Shown here piece after piece: positions 8,088 through 22,308 of a stretch of DNA of 42,798 bases (positions are counted from its first letter, which is position 1; every line of letters starts with the position of its first letter). The stretch covers positions 1-42,798 of the forward strand of contig PBHR01000005.1 of assembly GCA_002720275.1 (NCBI GenBank), written 5' to 3'. This stretch comes from Methanobacteriota archaeon. Its GTDB lineage: Archaea; Thermoplasmatota; Poseidoniia; Poseidoniales; Poseidoniaceae. A program made the translations under genes and the position numbers. The notes under the pieces were generated by a model that ran no database searches, was not told the DNA's origin, and worked only from the letters and a program-made list of their open reading frames with translations.

Positions 8088-11000
8088 ATGTCGAAGCGCG
8101 AAAATTATTACTCTGCTAAAATTATTTTAGCAATGCTATTCATGTTTTTAGGTGCTAGTTTCTCTCCATTAGTTTCTGCTAGTTCTAATGAAGCTAATGA
8201 GCAAAATGAAGAAGAAATAAATCCAACTATAGAACCATATGTCATTGGTGATTTGGATAATTTTATTCCAAATATTGATGGGAGACAATATTTATTTTCA
8301 GAAGAATTACCTGTATATTCTGCATCAAGATGGATGAAAGCAAAATACACAGAAGCTGGAAAGCCATTTGATTCACAAAACACGGTTTCTAATGCTGTTC
8401 AAACAAGTACTTCTGGAAGAGCACATCCTGGTTGTACTCCAGGCCCTGGGGACGATTGGACAGAGGGAGAATCAGGAAATGTTGCTATTTCTGGAGGTTC
8501 ATTAGATGTTGTTGCAGAGAAAGTTACTGCAAATGCTGCATTCTTAGTTGGAACCAGCAGTAATGTAAATATTGCAACACTAAACAGTTTTGCTACTGAT
8601 TGGGAAACTACAATATTCCCAACAGTAACAAATTTATTCCTTTCTGGTTCAATGCCAGATAGAGATGGAAATTGTCAAGTTCAAATCGTAATTTATGATA
8701 TTGACGGAGGAGGGGGAACGGGTGGTTACTTTTCCCCAGGTATAGCAAATAGCCAAGAGTCTATTTTTGTAGATGCTGCAGATACAAGTGGATCGTTTGG
8801 GAAAGTAATTCTTGCCCACGAATTTCAACACTTGCTACATAATCACGCTGACCCGAGTGAATATCTTTGGGTTGATGAAGGAAATGCAGACATGGCTGCT
8901 TTCTTTTGCTTTGGAATGGATAGTTCACTAAGAGGACACATTAATGCTTGGACAAGTCGCCCTGATGTAAGTATCCGATGGTGGGATCAAAAAGAAGATA
9001 CATCAGATTATGGAGCAGGGATGCTATTCATGCTCTATCTCCACGACATGTTAGGTGGCCCAAATGCTATGTCTCAACTAGTATCTGACCAAGCTAGTGG
9101 AGGATTTGGAATTTCAAATTTATTGGCTAACCCACCGGGAGGGATTTCTTCACCAATTGGAAATACATTTTCTGATGCCATGGCTAATTTTTCTGTCGCC
9201 GCAACATTAGATTCTGATCAAGCACCATACGGATTTGATAGCATAGATATGATGCCCACCTGTGGAGGTTCTAGTTCTGTTTGTAGAGTTCAACCATCCG
9301 AAACACATACTACTTGGTCACAACCTTGGACAAGTCCGAGTGTAGTTATAGAAGGATGGGGATTAGCCGTTTTCAAAATGGTTGCCGATGGAAATGCAGG
9401 TAAACTCAATCTTAGATTAACTTCAGAATTAACGTTGTTTGATGGAGTATTAGCCGCCGTAGATAGCAATGGAATTGTCACTACAACTCCACTGGACTTT
9501 TTGCCAGGACCTGATGGAAATGGTGATGGCAATCCGGACTATGGTCAAGCAACAGGATTAGTTCCTGGATTTGGAAATGGAACTGATGAAGTATACGCAA
9601 TAACATGGTTTGAATCAATTCCAAGCGATTGTAACTATGAAGATTGTTATGGAACACTACCACCTGGTTTTACGTCTTACCCTACATCATCAGTAAGCAT
9701 AGATGCAAATGTAATTACAGGACCTCCAACATTAAACCCATCCCCGATGTTAAACTATACCGATAGAGATGGAGATGGGGGATTTGATACAATCCAAGTA
9801 GACACCTATGTAACATCTCAAGCATATTCTGAAAAAGTTGACGTGTTACTAGAAGTTTATGATTCAGCCAACAATTTGGTTGATTCAACTACCTCTAGAG
9901 TTAATGCAGGAGGAGGGCAACCAGTTACCTTCAGTTCTTGGTTTACACCTCAATTAACTGACACTTATACCATAGTAACAAGATTAGTAGAATTAACTGG
10001 TTCAGTAATAGACACACAAGTTTTACCAAACATATTTTTAGAAAATTTGAAACCAGAAGCAATAGGTTCAATCAACACATTTGATGCAGAAACCTGGGAT
10101 CAAATTCAATTTTCAGCATCAGGAGAAGACAAATGGGGATTATCAACTGACAATGAAAGTTTACCAAACAATGATGACCCTGTTGCATATGAATGGACTT
10201 TTGGAGATGGAAGTACATCTACACTCAAAAATCCTAGAAGAGCCTATACATCTGTTGGTATTTTCCCAGTTACATTAAAAGTTCAAGACGTAGGTGGTGG
10301 ATGGAGTGATGAATTAAATTGGACAATGAATATCACTGATGAATCAACACCCATAATAGAAATTAGAATTAATGGACAATCATTAAGTCAAAAACCTGAT
10401 TGGTGTCCTGCAGATTGGTGTTTAAATACAGACCAAGCTACTGAATTTAGTGCGTATAGAGCTAGCGACAACGTACCGATAAATTTACTAGATTTCACAT
10501 GGTCATTTGGTGATGGAAATATTGAATCTGGCATTGGGATGTATGAAACGATTCATGCCTGGACTGAAGGAGAAGCGAATGGAAGATCCTCTATTTTGAA
10601 CCTAAGTATCAGTGATGGAACAAATATTGCATACCTTGAACTAGAAATATTAGTAATGAATCGCGTCCCAAGGCAAATTTTCACAGGAAATTTTGTCACA
10701 GAAACACTTGTTCCAATTACTTTACCAGAAGTCTTTGTAGATGATGACGGAACAATTACGGACATCACTTGGGAATTTGAAGGTGAAGTAAATTTAGATG
10801 GAAGTGGAGTGACGTTCGATAGTTCATTCCTTGAACCTATTACTTCTAATGACCTTAATCCTACTCCCGCTTGGAAATTTCCAGGAAATTATAATGTAAC
10901 GATTACGGCAACTGATGATGACGGAAACCAATCAAGTGCCACATTTATTGTAACTGTAAATAATCAAAGACCTGTTCCTTTACTAAGCGTGTATGACAAT

Positions 11001-12401
11001 TTAGGAAACCCCCTAAATTTGGTTATCGATGATGCTGTTGCTGGAAGGAACTATACTTTTGATGCAGGATATAGTTATGACCCAGATAGTTCAGACACAC
11101 TAATGGCTCAATGGATTTTTTCTAATGGATATTCAACAAATGTGTCTTCGAGTGAAACTATTGGATATCAATTTGATGAACCTGGTGATTATAGTGTAAC
11201 TTTGATTATTACTGATTCTCTTGGATTAGAATCTTTAACACTAGAGAGAATAATTAGAGTGGCAAATCCTGCACCAATTATTAATGCCAAAATTTTAGAT
11301 GCTTGGATAGATGGAGAACTTGTTACTGAAAATACACCAAGAGGAAATGATAGTGTTTACACATATACATCAACATTTACTAGTGATGGTGAGATTTTTG
11401 CGGCTCCTGGCACACTATTATTCTTTGATTCTAGCGGTACTAGAGACGGTGATTTTAAATTTACCGGGTTTGATAATCCTAATCAAAATGAAAATGATTG
11501 GAATGGAATTGTAGAATATTCGTGGGACTTTGGTGACGCTGGACCAATTAGTAACGAAGCAAGTCCTTGGCACTCATATGACAACCCAGGAGTATACACC
11601 GTAACTTTAACTGTAAGAGACGGTTATGGAACAGGAGATACAAGTCAAATACAATTCAAAGTTAGAATTAATGAAGCTCCTGTGTTCAATAGTGTAGCAT
11701 TCTCCAGCGGAATTGAACAAATAGGAGAAGATACGAACATCAGAGTTACAGCATCTGCAGAAGATTTAGAATTAAAAAATGGAATTATTGCCTGTAGAGA
11801 TCTTAACCCCAGTATCGATAATGACGATGACGGGATTTCAGAAAATGATTGTGAAGAAGATGTTAATTCAGGAATCACATATTATTGGGATTTAGATTCA
11901 AGGTATGAAGAAACAAGCATCTCCACCGCCCTTGATGGAGATAACTCAAATGATTTCATTATTGCTCAATCTTTAGAATATTCTTGGAACGATACAGGAA
12001 ATACTGTAGTTACATTGAAAATTTGTGATGGAATTAATCATTGTTCAATTGAATACATCCCGATAAAAATTCTCCAAAAACAGACTGATGAAGATGAAGA
12101 AAAATTTGATTGGTCCGATCCAAATAGTTATTTTAGTTCTGAAATAGGAAGCAATAGTGCAATATTTATTGGAACTATTATTGCAGTATTACTCTTAGGG
12201 TATTTTGCAATGAGGCAACCAAATGAACTTGAAGAGGATGCTGAAGATGCAGCACAAACATATGAAGTAGAAACGGTTGAATCCAAAGGCGGAGTAATGG
12301 GTATGGATAATCATACACCACCTCCAAAACCAAATGTCTTGGACAAAGAAGAGAGAAGAAATTCAAGTTCTGGTTATATTCGTCCTGTAAGAGGGAAGTG
12401 A
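8088..12401 (+). CDS. Giant cell-surface metalloprotease with PKD-like repeats and a C-terminal anchor
   Basis: Secreted protein of about 1437 residues. A signal sequence (ILAMLFMFLGASFSPLVSASS) leads to a zinc-protease-like domain. HEFQH at about residues 244-248 is followed 20 residues later by DEGNADMA, whose Glu would be the third zinc ligand of a gluzincin, similar to M6/M30-type peptidases. Next come Asp-rich calcium-loop-like stretches (DGNGDGNPD, DRDGDGGFD, DNDDDGISENDCEED). PKD-like units are recognised by YEWTFGDG (~700), FTWSFGDG (~802), ITWEFEG (~893), AQWIFSNG (~1007), YSWDFGD (~1144) and YYWDLD (~1265). One transmembrane helix (about 1352-1372) and a charged cytoplasmic tail end the protein. 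ATG 8088 is chosen over the GTG at 8079 because the signal peptide begins MSKRENYYSAK there. Likely role: degrading extracellular protein while tethered to the cell. Confidence 0.87.
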   Translation: MSKRENYYSAKIILAMLFMFLGASFSPLVSASSNEANEQNEEEINPTIEPYVIGDLDNFIPNIDGRQYLFSEELPVYSASRWMKAKYTEAGKPFDSQNTVSNAVQTSTSGRAHPGCTPGPGDDWTEGESGNVAISGGSLDVVAEKVTANAAFLVGTSSNVNIATLNSFATDWETTIFPTVTNLFLSGSMPDRDGNCQVQIVIYDIDGGGGTGGYFSPGIANSQESIFVDAADTSGSFGKVILAHEFQHLLHNHADPSEYLWVDEGNADMAAFFCFGMDSSLRGHINAWTSRPDVSIRWWDQKEDTSDYGAGMLFMLYLHDMLGGPNAMSQLVSDQASGGFGISNLLANPPGGISSPIGNTFSDAMANFSVAATLDSDQAPYGFDSIDMMPTCGGSSSVCRVQPSETHTTWSQPWTSPSVVIEGWGLAVFKMVADGNAGKLNLRLTSELTLFDGVLAAVDSNGIVTTTPLDFLPGPDGNGDGNPDYGQATGLVPGFGNGTDEVYAITWFESIPSDCNYEDCYGTLPPGFTSYPTSSVSIDANVITGPPTLNPSPMLNYTDRDGDGGFDTIQVDTYVTSQAYSEKVDVLLEVYDSANNLVDSTTSRVNAGGGQPVTFSSWFTPQLTDTYTIVTRLVELTGSVIDTQVLPNIFLENLKPEAIGSINTFDAETWDQIQFSASGEDKWGLSTDNESLPNNDDPVAYEWTFGDGSTSTLKNPRRAYTSVGIFPVTLKVQDVGGGWSDELNWTMNITDESTPIIEIRINGQSLSQKPDWCPADWCLNTDQATEFSAYRASDNVPINLLDFTWSFGDGNIESGIGMYETIHAWTEGEANGRSSILNLSISDGTNIAYLELEILVMNRVPRQIFTGNFVTETLVPITLPEVFVDDDGTITDITWEFEGEVNLDGSGVTFDSSFLEPITSNDLNPTPAWKFPGNYNVTITATDDDGNQSSATFIVTVNNQRPVPLLSVYDNLGNPLNLVIDDAVAGRNYTFDAGYSYDPDSSDTLMAQWIFSNGYSTNVSSSETIGYQFDEPGDYSVTLIITDSLGLESLTLERIIRVANPAPIINAKILDAWIDGELVTENTPRGNDSVYTYTSTFTSDGEIFAAPGTLLFFDSSGTRDGDFKFTGFDNPNQNENDWNGIVEYSWDFGDAGPISNEASPWHSYDNPGVYTVTLTVRDGYGTGDTSQIQFKVRINEAPVFNSVAFSSGIEQIGEDTNIRVTASAEDLELKNGIIACRDLNPSIDNDDDGISENDCEEDVNSGITYYWDLDSRYEETSISTALDGDNSNDFIIAQSLEYSWNDTGNTVVTLKICDGINHCSIEYIPIKILQKQTDEDEEKFDWSDPNSYFSSEIGSNSAIFIGTIIAVLLLGYFAMRQPNELEEDAEDAAQTYEVETVESKGGVMGMDNHTPPPKPNVLDKEERRNSSSGYIRPVRGK

Positions 12402-12405
12402 GGAA

Positions 12406-13377
12406 ATGTCCTGGATTAGGAAAATAACAATCTTATTAATTTTAATTTTTTTATTACCTTCATTAATATCTCTTGTTACATTGCCTAACAGTATAATTCA
12501 ACCTGTTACTGCATCATCCTGTAGTTCATCTAATAGAGAACCAATATGGGGGACAGAAGCAGCAAATATCTCTATTCAAGATTATTATTGGTGGGGAGGA
12601 GGAGATGAATTTAATGAGGATGAGGACCTAATGGTCAAAGAAGTTGAAACACGTCCAACATATACACCTCAATTACCCCTTGGTGCATTAACACAAGATG
12701 ATGATTTCAGTACAAGTCAATTAATGGAAAATGATTCGATTAGTGGGCTCAGATTAAATCTAACTACCGGTCAAAAATATACATTTTGCATTACAGCACA
12801 ACATTTGAACAACGGAACGATATTAGGAAGTTCAAATGTTGATGTTTATTTACTTACGGAATATGACTGGGAGACATATCAAAGAGATTACCAAGAAAGG
12901 CATTCAGAATGGAGACATTGGAAAAATGAGGTTCCTATCGAATGGCAATCTTACCTAGGAAGTCTTTATTGGAAACCTTTTAGAGATGTTCATGAATATC
13001 ATGATAATTCACAATTTGAATTTTCTGTTGCATTAGACCAATCTCTAGTAACGAATACAATGTGGCAAGAAGGAGGGCCAGAATGGGAAGAATTTTACTT
13101 AATTGTTGATGGTTGGGATAATATCTATGATGATGCAAAAGCTCCGGGGCATGAAGTTCAAGTCGATATTCAAGTAATGATTGAAGAAAGATTTGCATTA
13201 CCTAATTGGACTGTAAGTTTGACTTGTTGTGGATTAGTACTAATAGTTGCAGCAATCCCTGCTGTTTTACATGTTCGTTATCAAAAGGCTGGATTAATCT
13301 CTGAAACGTCTCAACTAATTCCTAAAGTATCTGGAACAGATTCTAAATCATTTGGAACAATGAAAGAAGAGAATTAA
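12406..13377 (+). CDS. Secreted membrane-anchored protein of unknown function
   Basis: Protein of 323 residues with an N-terminal signal sequence (ITILLILIFLLPSLISLVTL), an extracellular region rich in Trp, Tyr, Asp and Glu, one transmembrane segment near residues 268-288 (SLTCCGLVLIVAAIPAVL) and a short tail. The ectodomain contains DYYWWGGGDEFNEDED and several W/Y clusters; I recognise no family. It starts 4 bases after the metalloprotease stop, with GAGGAA as ribosome-binding site, so it is almost surely co-transcribed and may act with the protease, for instance as a partner or substrate-binding protein. The last 4 bases overlap the convergent aroD gene. Confidence 0.7.
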   Translation: MSWIRKITILLILIFLLPSLISLVTLPNSIIQPVTASSCSSSNREPIWGTEAANISIQDYYWWGGGDEFNEDEDLMVKEVETRPTYTPQLPLGALTQDDDFSTSQLMENDSISGLRLNLTTGQKYTFCITAQHLNNGTILGSSNVDVYLLTEYDWETYQRDYQERHSEWRHWKNEVPIEWQSYLGSLYWKPFRDVHEYHDNSQFEFSVALDQSLVTNTMWQEGGPEWEEFYLIVDGWDNIYDDAKAPGHEVQVDIQVMIEERFALPNWTVSLTCCGLVLIVAAIPAVLHVRYQKAGLISETSQLIPKVSGTDSKSFGTMKEEN

Positions 13378-14159
13378 TACTCTAACATGTCCCAAGCATC
13401 TGTAAGATCTCTAACATTAATTAGTCCCTTTTTACCCAAATGAAAGTCTGATTCAAGTGTGGCATAAACTAATGCTTGATTAAGTAAAGGTGCATGCAAT
13501 CTTGTCCAATCACCACTTGGACCTAAACCCATTACACTTATTTGATGTGGGCTGTTTCTTAAATTCCAACACGCATTGACAATTTCAATACCATCATGAT
13601 AATCATGGGTCTTAAAACATAATTTAACTAGGTCACCAGAATCATGATTCTCTTCGATTAAAGATACTATTTCATCGGCAAGGGGGGTCTTGTTGACATC
13701 ATGGAAAGAAGAAATTATTTTTGTTTTTGATTTCTCTGCGGCTTCACACAATTTTTTACGTTTTTTAGTATCTAAATTAAGTTCTAAATCAATCCAACTA
13801 ACTTTACTTTCAATCGCTTTAGATAATATTTCCACACGTTCTTCTTCGTTTCCAGGGAAAAAACCACCTTCTTCTTTATTCCTACAAGTAAAAATCACTG
13901 GTTTTTCTATCGCTTCTTTGAGTCTTTTTATTGTATCTTTTACATCTACTTCTGAAACTTCTTTTGATACCAATTCAAATTGATTTTTTTGCTCCGAATC
14001 TGATTCAGAGTTATTATTTTGATGGACTTTCATTAAATATAAACAATCGAACCTAATTTCCAAAATATCCGCGCCTGCCAATGCTGCTAATCCAGCAGCC
14101 TTGATACATTCCTTAACTGTGTGTCCCTCAATAGAAACACATACCTGTGGACGGTTCAC
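13374..14159 (-). CDS. aroD: 3-dehydroquinate dehydratase, type I
   Basis: Class I dehydroquinase of the shikimate pathway, removing water from 3-dehydroquinate through a Schiff base. Motifs: EIRFD at 34-38, TCRNKEEGG at 91-99, SFHDVNKTP with the catalytic His153, VKLCF with the Schiff-base Lys179, and MGLGPSGDWTRL for the C-terminal substrate-binding loop. An acidic, Asn/Ser-rich insert occupies about residues 45-75 and makes the protein 261 residues, longer than the usual 220-250. The start is GTG 14157-14159. A TATA-like ATTAAAATAAA lies about 24 bases upstream, consistent with a leaderless transcript. No other shikimate gene is next to it. Confidence 0.9.
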   Translation of the reverse strand: MNRPQVCVSIEGHTVKECIKAAGLAALAGADILEIRFDCLYLMKVHQNNNSESDSEQKNQFELVSKEVSEVDVKDTIKRLKEAIEKPVIFTCRNKEEGGFFPGNEEERVEILSKAIESKVSWIDLELNLDTKKRKKLCEAAEKSKTKIISSFHDVNKTPLADEIVSLIEENHDSGDLVKLCFKTHDYHDGIEIVNACWNLRNSPHQISVMGLGPSGDWTRLHAPLLNQALVYATLESDFHLGKKGLINVRDLTDAWDMLEY

Positions 14160-14177
14160 GACAGTGCGAATCTGATG

Positions 14178-14188
14178 TTTATTTTAAT
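14178..14188 (-). promoter_or_regulatory. TATA-like element for aroD
   Basis: Minus strand reads ATTAAAATAAA, centred about 24 bases before the GTG start of aroD, placed for a leaderless start. Confidence 0.4.
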
Positions 14189-14277
14189 GCTGTCGAATTT
14201 TTTGAACCTACACATATGCACCCATCTTGAACACAAAAGCGATTAGTTTACAAACCTCGCGTGTTACTCTACTAATG

Positions 14278-14302
14278 TTCGAAGAAGCCCGAAAGGTTCG
14301 AG
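14278..14302 (+). other. Small inverted repeat in the gyrB leader
   Basis: TCGAA (14279-14283) can pair with TTCGA (14297-14301), and CC/GG can close a small inner loop. It lies about 50 bases before gyrB in the 193-base divergent gap between aroD and gyrB. It may be a leader hairpin or a protein-binding site; chance is also possible at this size. Confidence 0.22.
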
Positions 14303-14334
14303 TGATGGGGAGCGAAATTTTCTACAATAATTAA

Positions 14335-19048
<4,714 letters not shown>

Positions 19049-19100
19049 TGAAGTTCAAACACTAGAACATTCTCTGAGTTAATGACCTGAGGAGTTTCCT

Positions 19101-20357
19101 ATGAATGAACAAAATTTAATTTATGATTGGAATGTCATTAATTGGGAATTAAATCGCGATGAATCTAAACATCCACATGAAGTATGGTTTGATGATGAAA
19201 CATTAAGAGATGGATTACAATCTCCTTCTGCAAGAAACCCAACAATTGAACAAAAAATTGAATTATTAACCTATATGGAAAAATTAGGGATTCAAAAGGT
19301 AGATCTTGGATTACCTGGTGCAGGACCATTTCATATTGAACATATTGATGCAATGCTTAAACACATTGTAGAAAATGATTACAAAATTAGACCAGGTGCA
19401 GCAGTAAGAACTGTTGTTTCAGACATAGAACCCTTGGTTGATTTACAGGCTAAATATGAAATTCAAATTCAAGCCAGTGCATTTCTGGGAACCAGTCCAA
19501 TTCGTCAATATGCAGAAAATTGGACTATGGAAAAATTAATTTCAACAATGGATAAAGCAGTTGGTTTTGCCATAGATAATGATATTCCAGTAATGTTTGT
19601 TACCGAAGATACAACTAGAAGTAGACCTGAAGATGTAAAACAAATATACACTAGAGCCCTTGAATTAGGTGCAGACAGATTATGTGTTTGTGATACATGT
19701 GGGCACGTAACACCAAACGGAACCAAGCAATTATTGACCTTTATTCAAGAGGAAGTAATACCTGATGCTGGATTTAAAAGAAGAGAAATTGAAATTAATT
19801 GGCATGGTCATCAAGATAGAGGCCTTGGAGTAGCTAATAATTTAGCAGCAGTTGAAGCAGGTGCGGATGTTCTTCATGGTACAGCCTTAGGAGTTGGTGA
19901 AAGAGCAGGTAATGCACCACTTGATCAAACACTAGTAAACCTAAGTTTAATGGGAGTAATTGATAATGATTTAACCCTATTAAATGAATATATGAATAAA
20001 GCTCATGAATACGTAGAAGTTGCATTGCCTCGAAATTATCCCGTATTTGGCGAAGATGCTTTCGAAACAGGAACTGGAGTTCATGCTTCTGCAGTAATTA
20101 AAGCAATGAAAAAAGGTAATCATTGGTTAGCAGATAGAGTATATTCTGGAGTCCCTGCTCAGGATTTTGGTTTACAGCAAATAATTAGGATTGGTCATAT
20201 GAGTGGTAGATCCAATATTATTTGGTGGCTTGAAAACAATGGTTTTGAAGCTAATGATGAATTAGTAGCACATTTATTTGAAGTTGCAAAATCAAAAAGA
20301 AAATTAATGTCTGACAAAGAGGTCACCAATGTAGTTGAAGAATTTTTATCAAATTGA
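19101..20357 (+). CDS. DRE-TIM metallolyase: 2-isopropylmalate/homocitrate/citramalate synthase family
   Basis: Acetyl-CoA-dependent Claisen condensation enzyme with a TIM barrel, 418 residues. It opens with DETLRDGLQSPS (Arg36 and metal-binding Asp37), has the metal-binding HGH at His235 and His237 in NWHGHQDRGLGVANN, and GVGERAGNAPLD with the active-site Asn. ETGTGVHASAVIKA follows in the C-terminal subdomain. The long allosteric leucine-binding domain of classical LeuA is absent, so size and layout are closer to homocitrate/citramalate-type enzymes. Which 2-oxoacid it uses cannot be decided from sequence alone. Start ATG 19101 has TGAGGAG about 7 bases upstream. It follows gyrA by 52 bases and may be read from the same transcript, without an obvious functional link. 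Confidence 0.8.
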   Translation: MNEQNLIYDWNVINWELNRDESKHPHEVWFDDETLRDGLQSPSARNPTIEQKIELLTYMEKLGIQKVDLGLPGAGPFHIEHIDAMLKHIVENDYKIRPGAAVRTVVSDIEPLVDLQAKYEIQIQASAFLGTSPIRQYAENWTMEKLISTMDKAVGFAIDNDIPVMFVTEDTTRSRPEDVKQIYTRALELGADRLCVCDTCGHVTPNGTKQLLTFIQEEVIPDAGFKRREIEINWHGHQDRGLGVANNLAAVEAGADVLHGTALGVGERAGNAPLDQTLVNLSLMGVIDNDLTLLNEYMNKAHEYVEVALPRNYPVFGEDAFETGTGVHASAVIKAMKKGNHWLADRVYSGVPAQDFGLQQIIRIGHMSGRSNIIWWLENNGFEANDELVAHLFEVAKSKRKLMSDKEVTNVVEEFLSN

Positions 20358-20360
20358 TGT

Positions 20361-21710
20361 TTAATCTTCCTCTTCTTCCGCAGCAATAATGTTATTTTCT
20401 GTTAAATTAGTATTTTCATTAGTCCAATTTCTTTGCCATTCAGAATCAACATTTCCACCAGACCATTCTCCTTCAATTGATATTTCATCAACATCTGATT
20501 CCTCTCTCCAAACAGGAGCACCCAATGAGCCATTCACAACTAACCTTGAATTTTCATCACATTGATTTAAAATCAACTCCTTCGATTTTGTAATTGGTAA
20601 AATATGACCTACAGGAGTTCCTGCAGTTACAAATGGATGAGTTGCTGCACAAATGAAAAGACCTGTAATTGGAGATTCCAATTCAATAGACTGCCCAGGG
20701 CTTTGAGGATCACTAATTGTGGCTACAACATCACCTTCTTCAACAAAAGAGCCCGGGCCTACAAGCATATCTAACAAACCACCGCCATGGGCTCTTAACC
20801 AAGTTGAACCAGACGCAAGTAATCTAAATCTTGGTCTATTTGGTGAACCAGGAATTACATGTAATGTCTTTAATGAATTCAAAACACCATTTACAGCAAC
20901 TTGAACGGATTCATGATCTAATGAACTTGCTCCGCCACCTTCATAAGTAATTGCACCAATTTCAAGATTATTTATCACCCTACGAAGGGAGCCTTTTGGA
21001 GGTTTACTATCCAAAATTACTTCTAATCCAAATGATTTAGCAAGGCGTTGAGATGTTGGATGAGTTAAATCTGCCCTAACTTGAGGCATATTTGACCTCC
21101 CCTTAGCAGCAGAATGTAAATCTATTACATAATCCGAATCTTTAACTAATGAATTATAAATCCTGTATGCAACTCTTTGAGTGGTATTCCCAGTTCTACG
21201 GCCCGGGAACTCTCGATTTAAATCCCTACCATCTGGAAAATATCTAGAATTTGATTTAAATCCAGGAGTATTAATGACGGGTACAATTCTGATGGTGCCT
21301 GCTATTTTTTTGGGATCTAAAGGCCCTCCCTCACTAGTTAATGCCTCAGATAAAAGATGAGAACAAGCGCTGGGACCAGTTAATTCATCTCCATGAATTG
21401 CTCCAAGAATAGTTACTACAGGACCAGGGCGATTACCATGTAGAATACATACAGAAGTAGGCCAAGAATCACCTATAGTTACCTTCAGTAAATCTAGTTT
21501 AATAGTTCTTATTTCTCCTGGTTTTATTTTTTTCCTATTGAATTTATGAGGTAAAGGTTGATTAATACGATCCCATTCAGGTTTTGATATTTTTTTTGCT
21601 TTCATTGCATCTTTTACAGCCTTTTTCCTTTCTGGTGGCATTTCATGAGAAATTCGAATCTTTTTCTTTGAGGTGCCATGTTTCCTGGCTTCACCTTCTT
21701 TTTCAGTCAT
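20361..21710 (-). CDS. Succinylglutamate desuccinylase/aspartoacylase family zinc hydrolase
   Basis: M14-like zinc deacylase of 449 residues. Zinc ligands are visible as His106 and Glu109 in GAIHGDE and His199 in DLHSA. NREFPGRR carries the substrate-binding arginines and Glu257 in TYEGGG is the likely catalytic acid/base. The C-terminal region (LLDMLVGPGSFVEEGDVVATI, ESPITGLFICAATHPFVTAG) is the barrel-like domain common to AstE/AspA proteins. The first 65 residues are a highly basic extension (KKKIRIS, PPERKKAVKDAMKAKK), and the C-terminus is acidic (EEEED). Substrate unknown: N-acyl amino acids are the family norm. It is convergent with the DRE-TIM gene, 3 bases apart. Confidence 0.82.
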   Translation of the reverse strand: MTEKEGEARKHGTSKKKIRISHEMPPERKKAVKDAMKAKKISKPEWDRINQPLPHKFNRKKIKPGEIRTIKLDLLKVTIGDSWPTSVCILHGNRPGPVVTILGAIHGDELTGPSACSHLLSEALTSEGGPLDPKKIAGTIRIVPVINTPGFKSNSRYFPDGRDLNREFPGRRTGNTTQRVAYRIYNSLVKDSDYVIDLHSAAKGRSNMPQVRADLTHPTSQRLAKSFGLEVILDSKPPKGSLRRVINNLEIGAITYEGGGASSLDHESVQVAVNGVLNSLKTLHVIPGSPNRPRFRLLASGSTWLRAHGGGLLDMLVGPGSFVEEGDVVATISDPQSPGQSIELESPITGLFICAATHPFVTAGTPVGHILPITKSKELILNQCDENSRLVVNGSLGAPVWREESDVDEISIEGEWSGGNVDSEWQRNWTNENTNLTENNIIAAEEEED

Positions 21711-21813
21711 ATTCCCACCAATTAGTGACAGTAGCAGGAGACTGATTAATCTATTTCTAATATTAAAGACAAATAAACCATACTATTGATTCATAAACCT
21801 CTCAAAACATCGT

Positions 21814-22290
21814 ATGTACATGTCAGAATTTACTGGTGTTCAAAAAAAATATGCTCCAAATTCTATTTGTTTTGGATGTGGCCCCTCTAATGAAAAAGGT
21901 TTGAAAATTAATTCATTTAGAATCGAAGGTGGTTTAAGAACTGAATTTAAAACAAGTTTAGAGCATCAAGCATTTCCAGGAATTATAAATGGTGGAATAA
22001 TTGGTACTTTACTTGATTGTCATGGAAATTGGACTGCTGCAATCGCAATTATGGATAAAAGAGAAGAAGAAAAACCATCATGTACAGTTACAGCTAATTA
22101 TTCTGTAAAATTACTACGGCCAACTCCAATAAATGAATTATTGATTATTACTTCAAAAATAGAAGAAATTATGGAAGACAGAGCATCAATTTCAATGGAA
22201 TTGTTCGCAGGTGGAAAATTATGTGCAAAAGGTAAAGGGTTATTTGTTTCCGTGAAAGAAGGCCACCCTGCATATCATAGATGGCATTAA
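21814..22290 (+). CDS. PaaI-like hotdog-fold thioesterase
   Basis: Hotdog-fold acyl-CoA thioesterase-like protein of 158 residues. A Cys-rich start (CFGCGPSNEKGLKI) is typical of one 4HBT branch; then HQAFPGIINGGIIGTLLDCHGNWTA supplies the central helix with the active-site-like Asp/His region. TANYSVKLLRPTP and GKLCAKGKGLFVSV form the long strands. The substrate is not known; such proteins usually hydrolyse aromatic or fatty acyl-CoA. ATG codons at 21814 and 21820 are both possible; neither has a clear ribosome-binding site, so a leaderless start is likely. The SprT-like gene follows after 18 bases on the same strand. Confidence 0.75.
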   Translation: MYMSEFTGVQKKYAPNSICFGCGPSNEKGLKINSFRIEGGLRTEFKTSLEHQAFPGIINGGIIGTLLDCHGNWTAAIAIMDKREEEKPSCTVTANYSVKLLRPTPINELLIITSKIEEIMEDRASISMELFAGGKLCAKGKGLFVSVKEGHPAYHRWH

Positions 22291-22308
22291 TCTCGTAGAG
22301 GGCTATAA

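Noticed and set aside
8700..12100. Recurring GGAGATGG-like DNA motifs as a regulatory repeat array
   Set aside because: They arise from codons for the F-G-D-G and D-x-D-G-D motifs of PKD-like and calcium-loop repeats.
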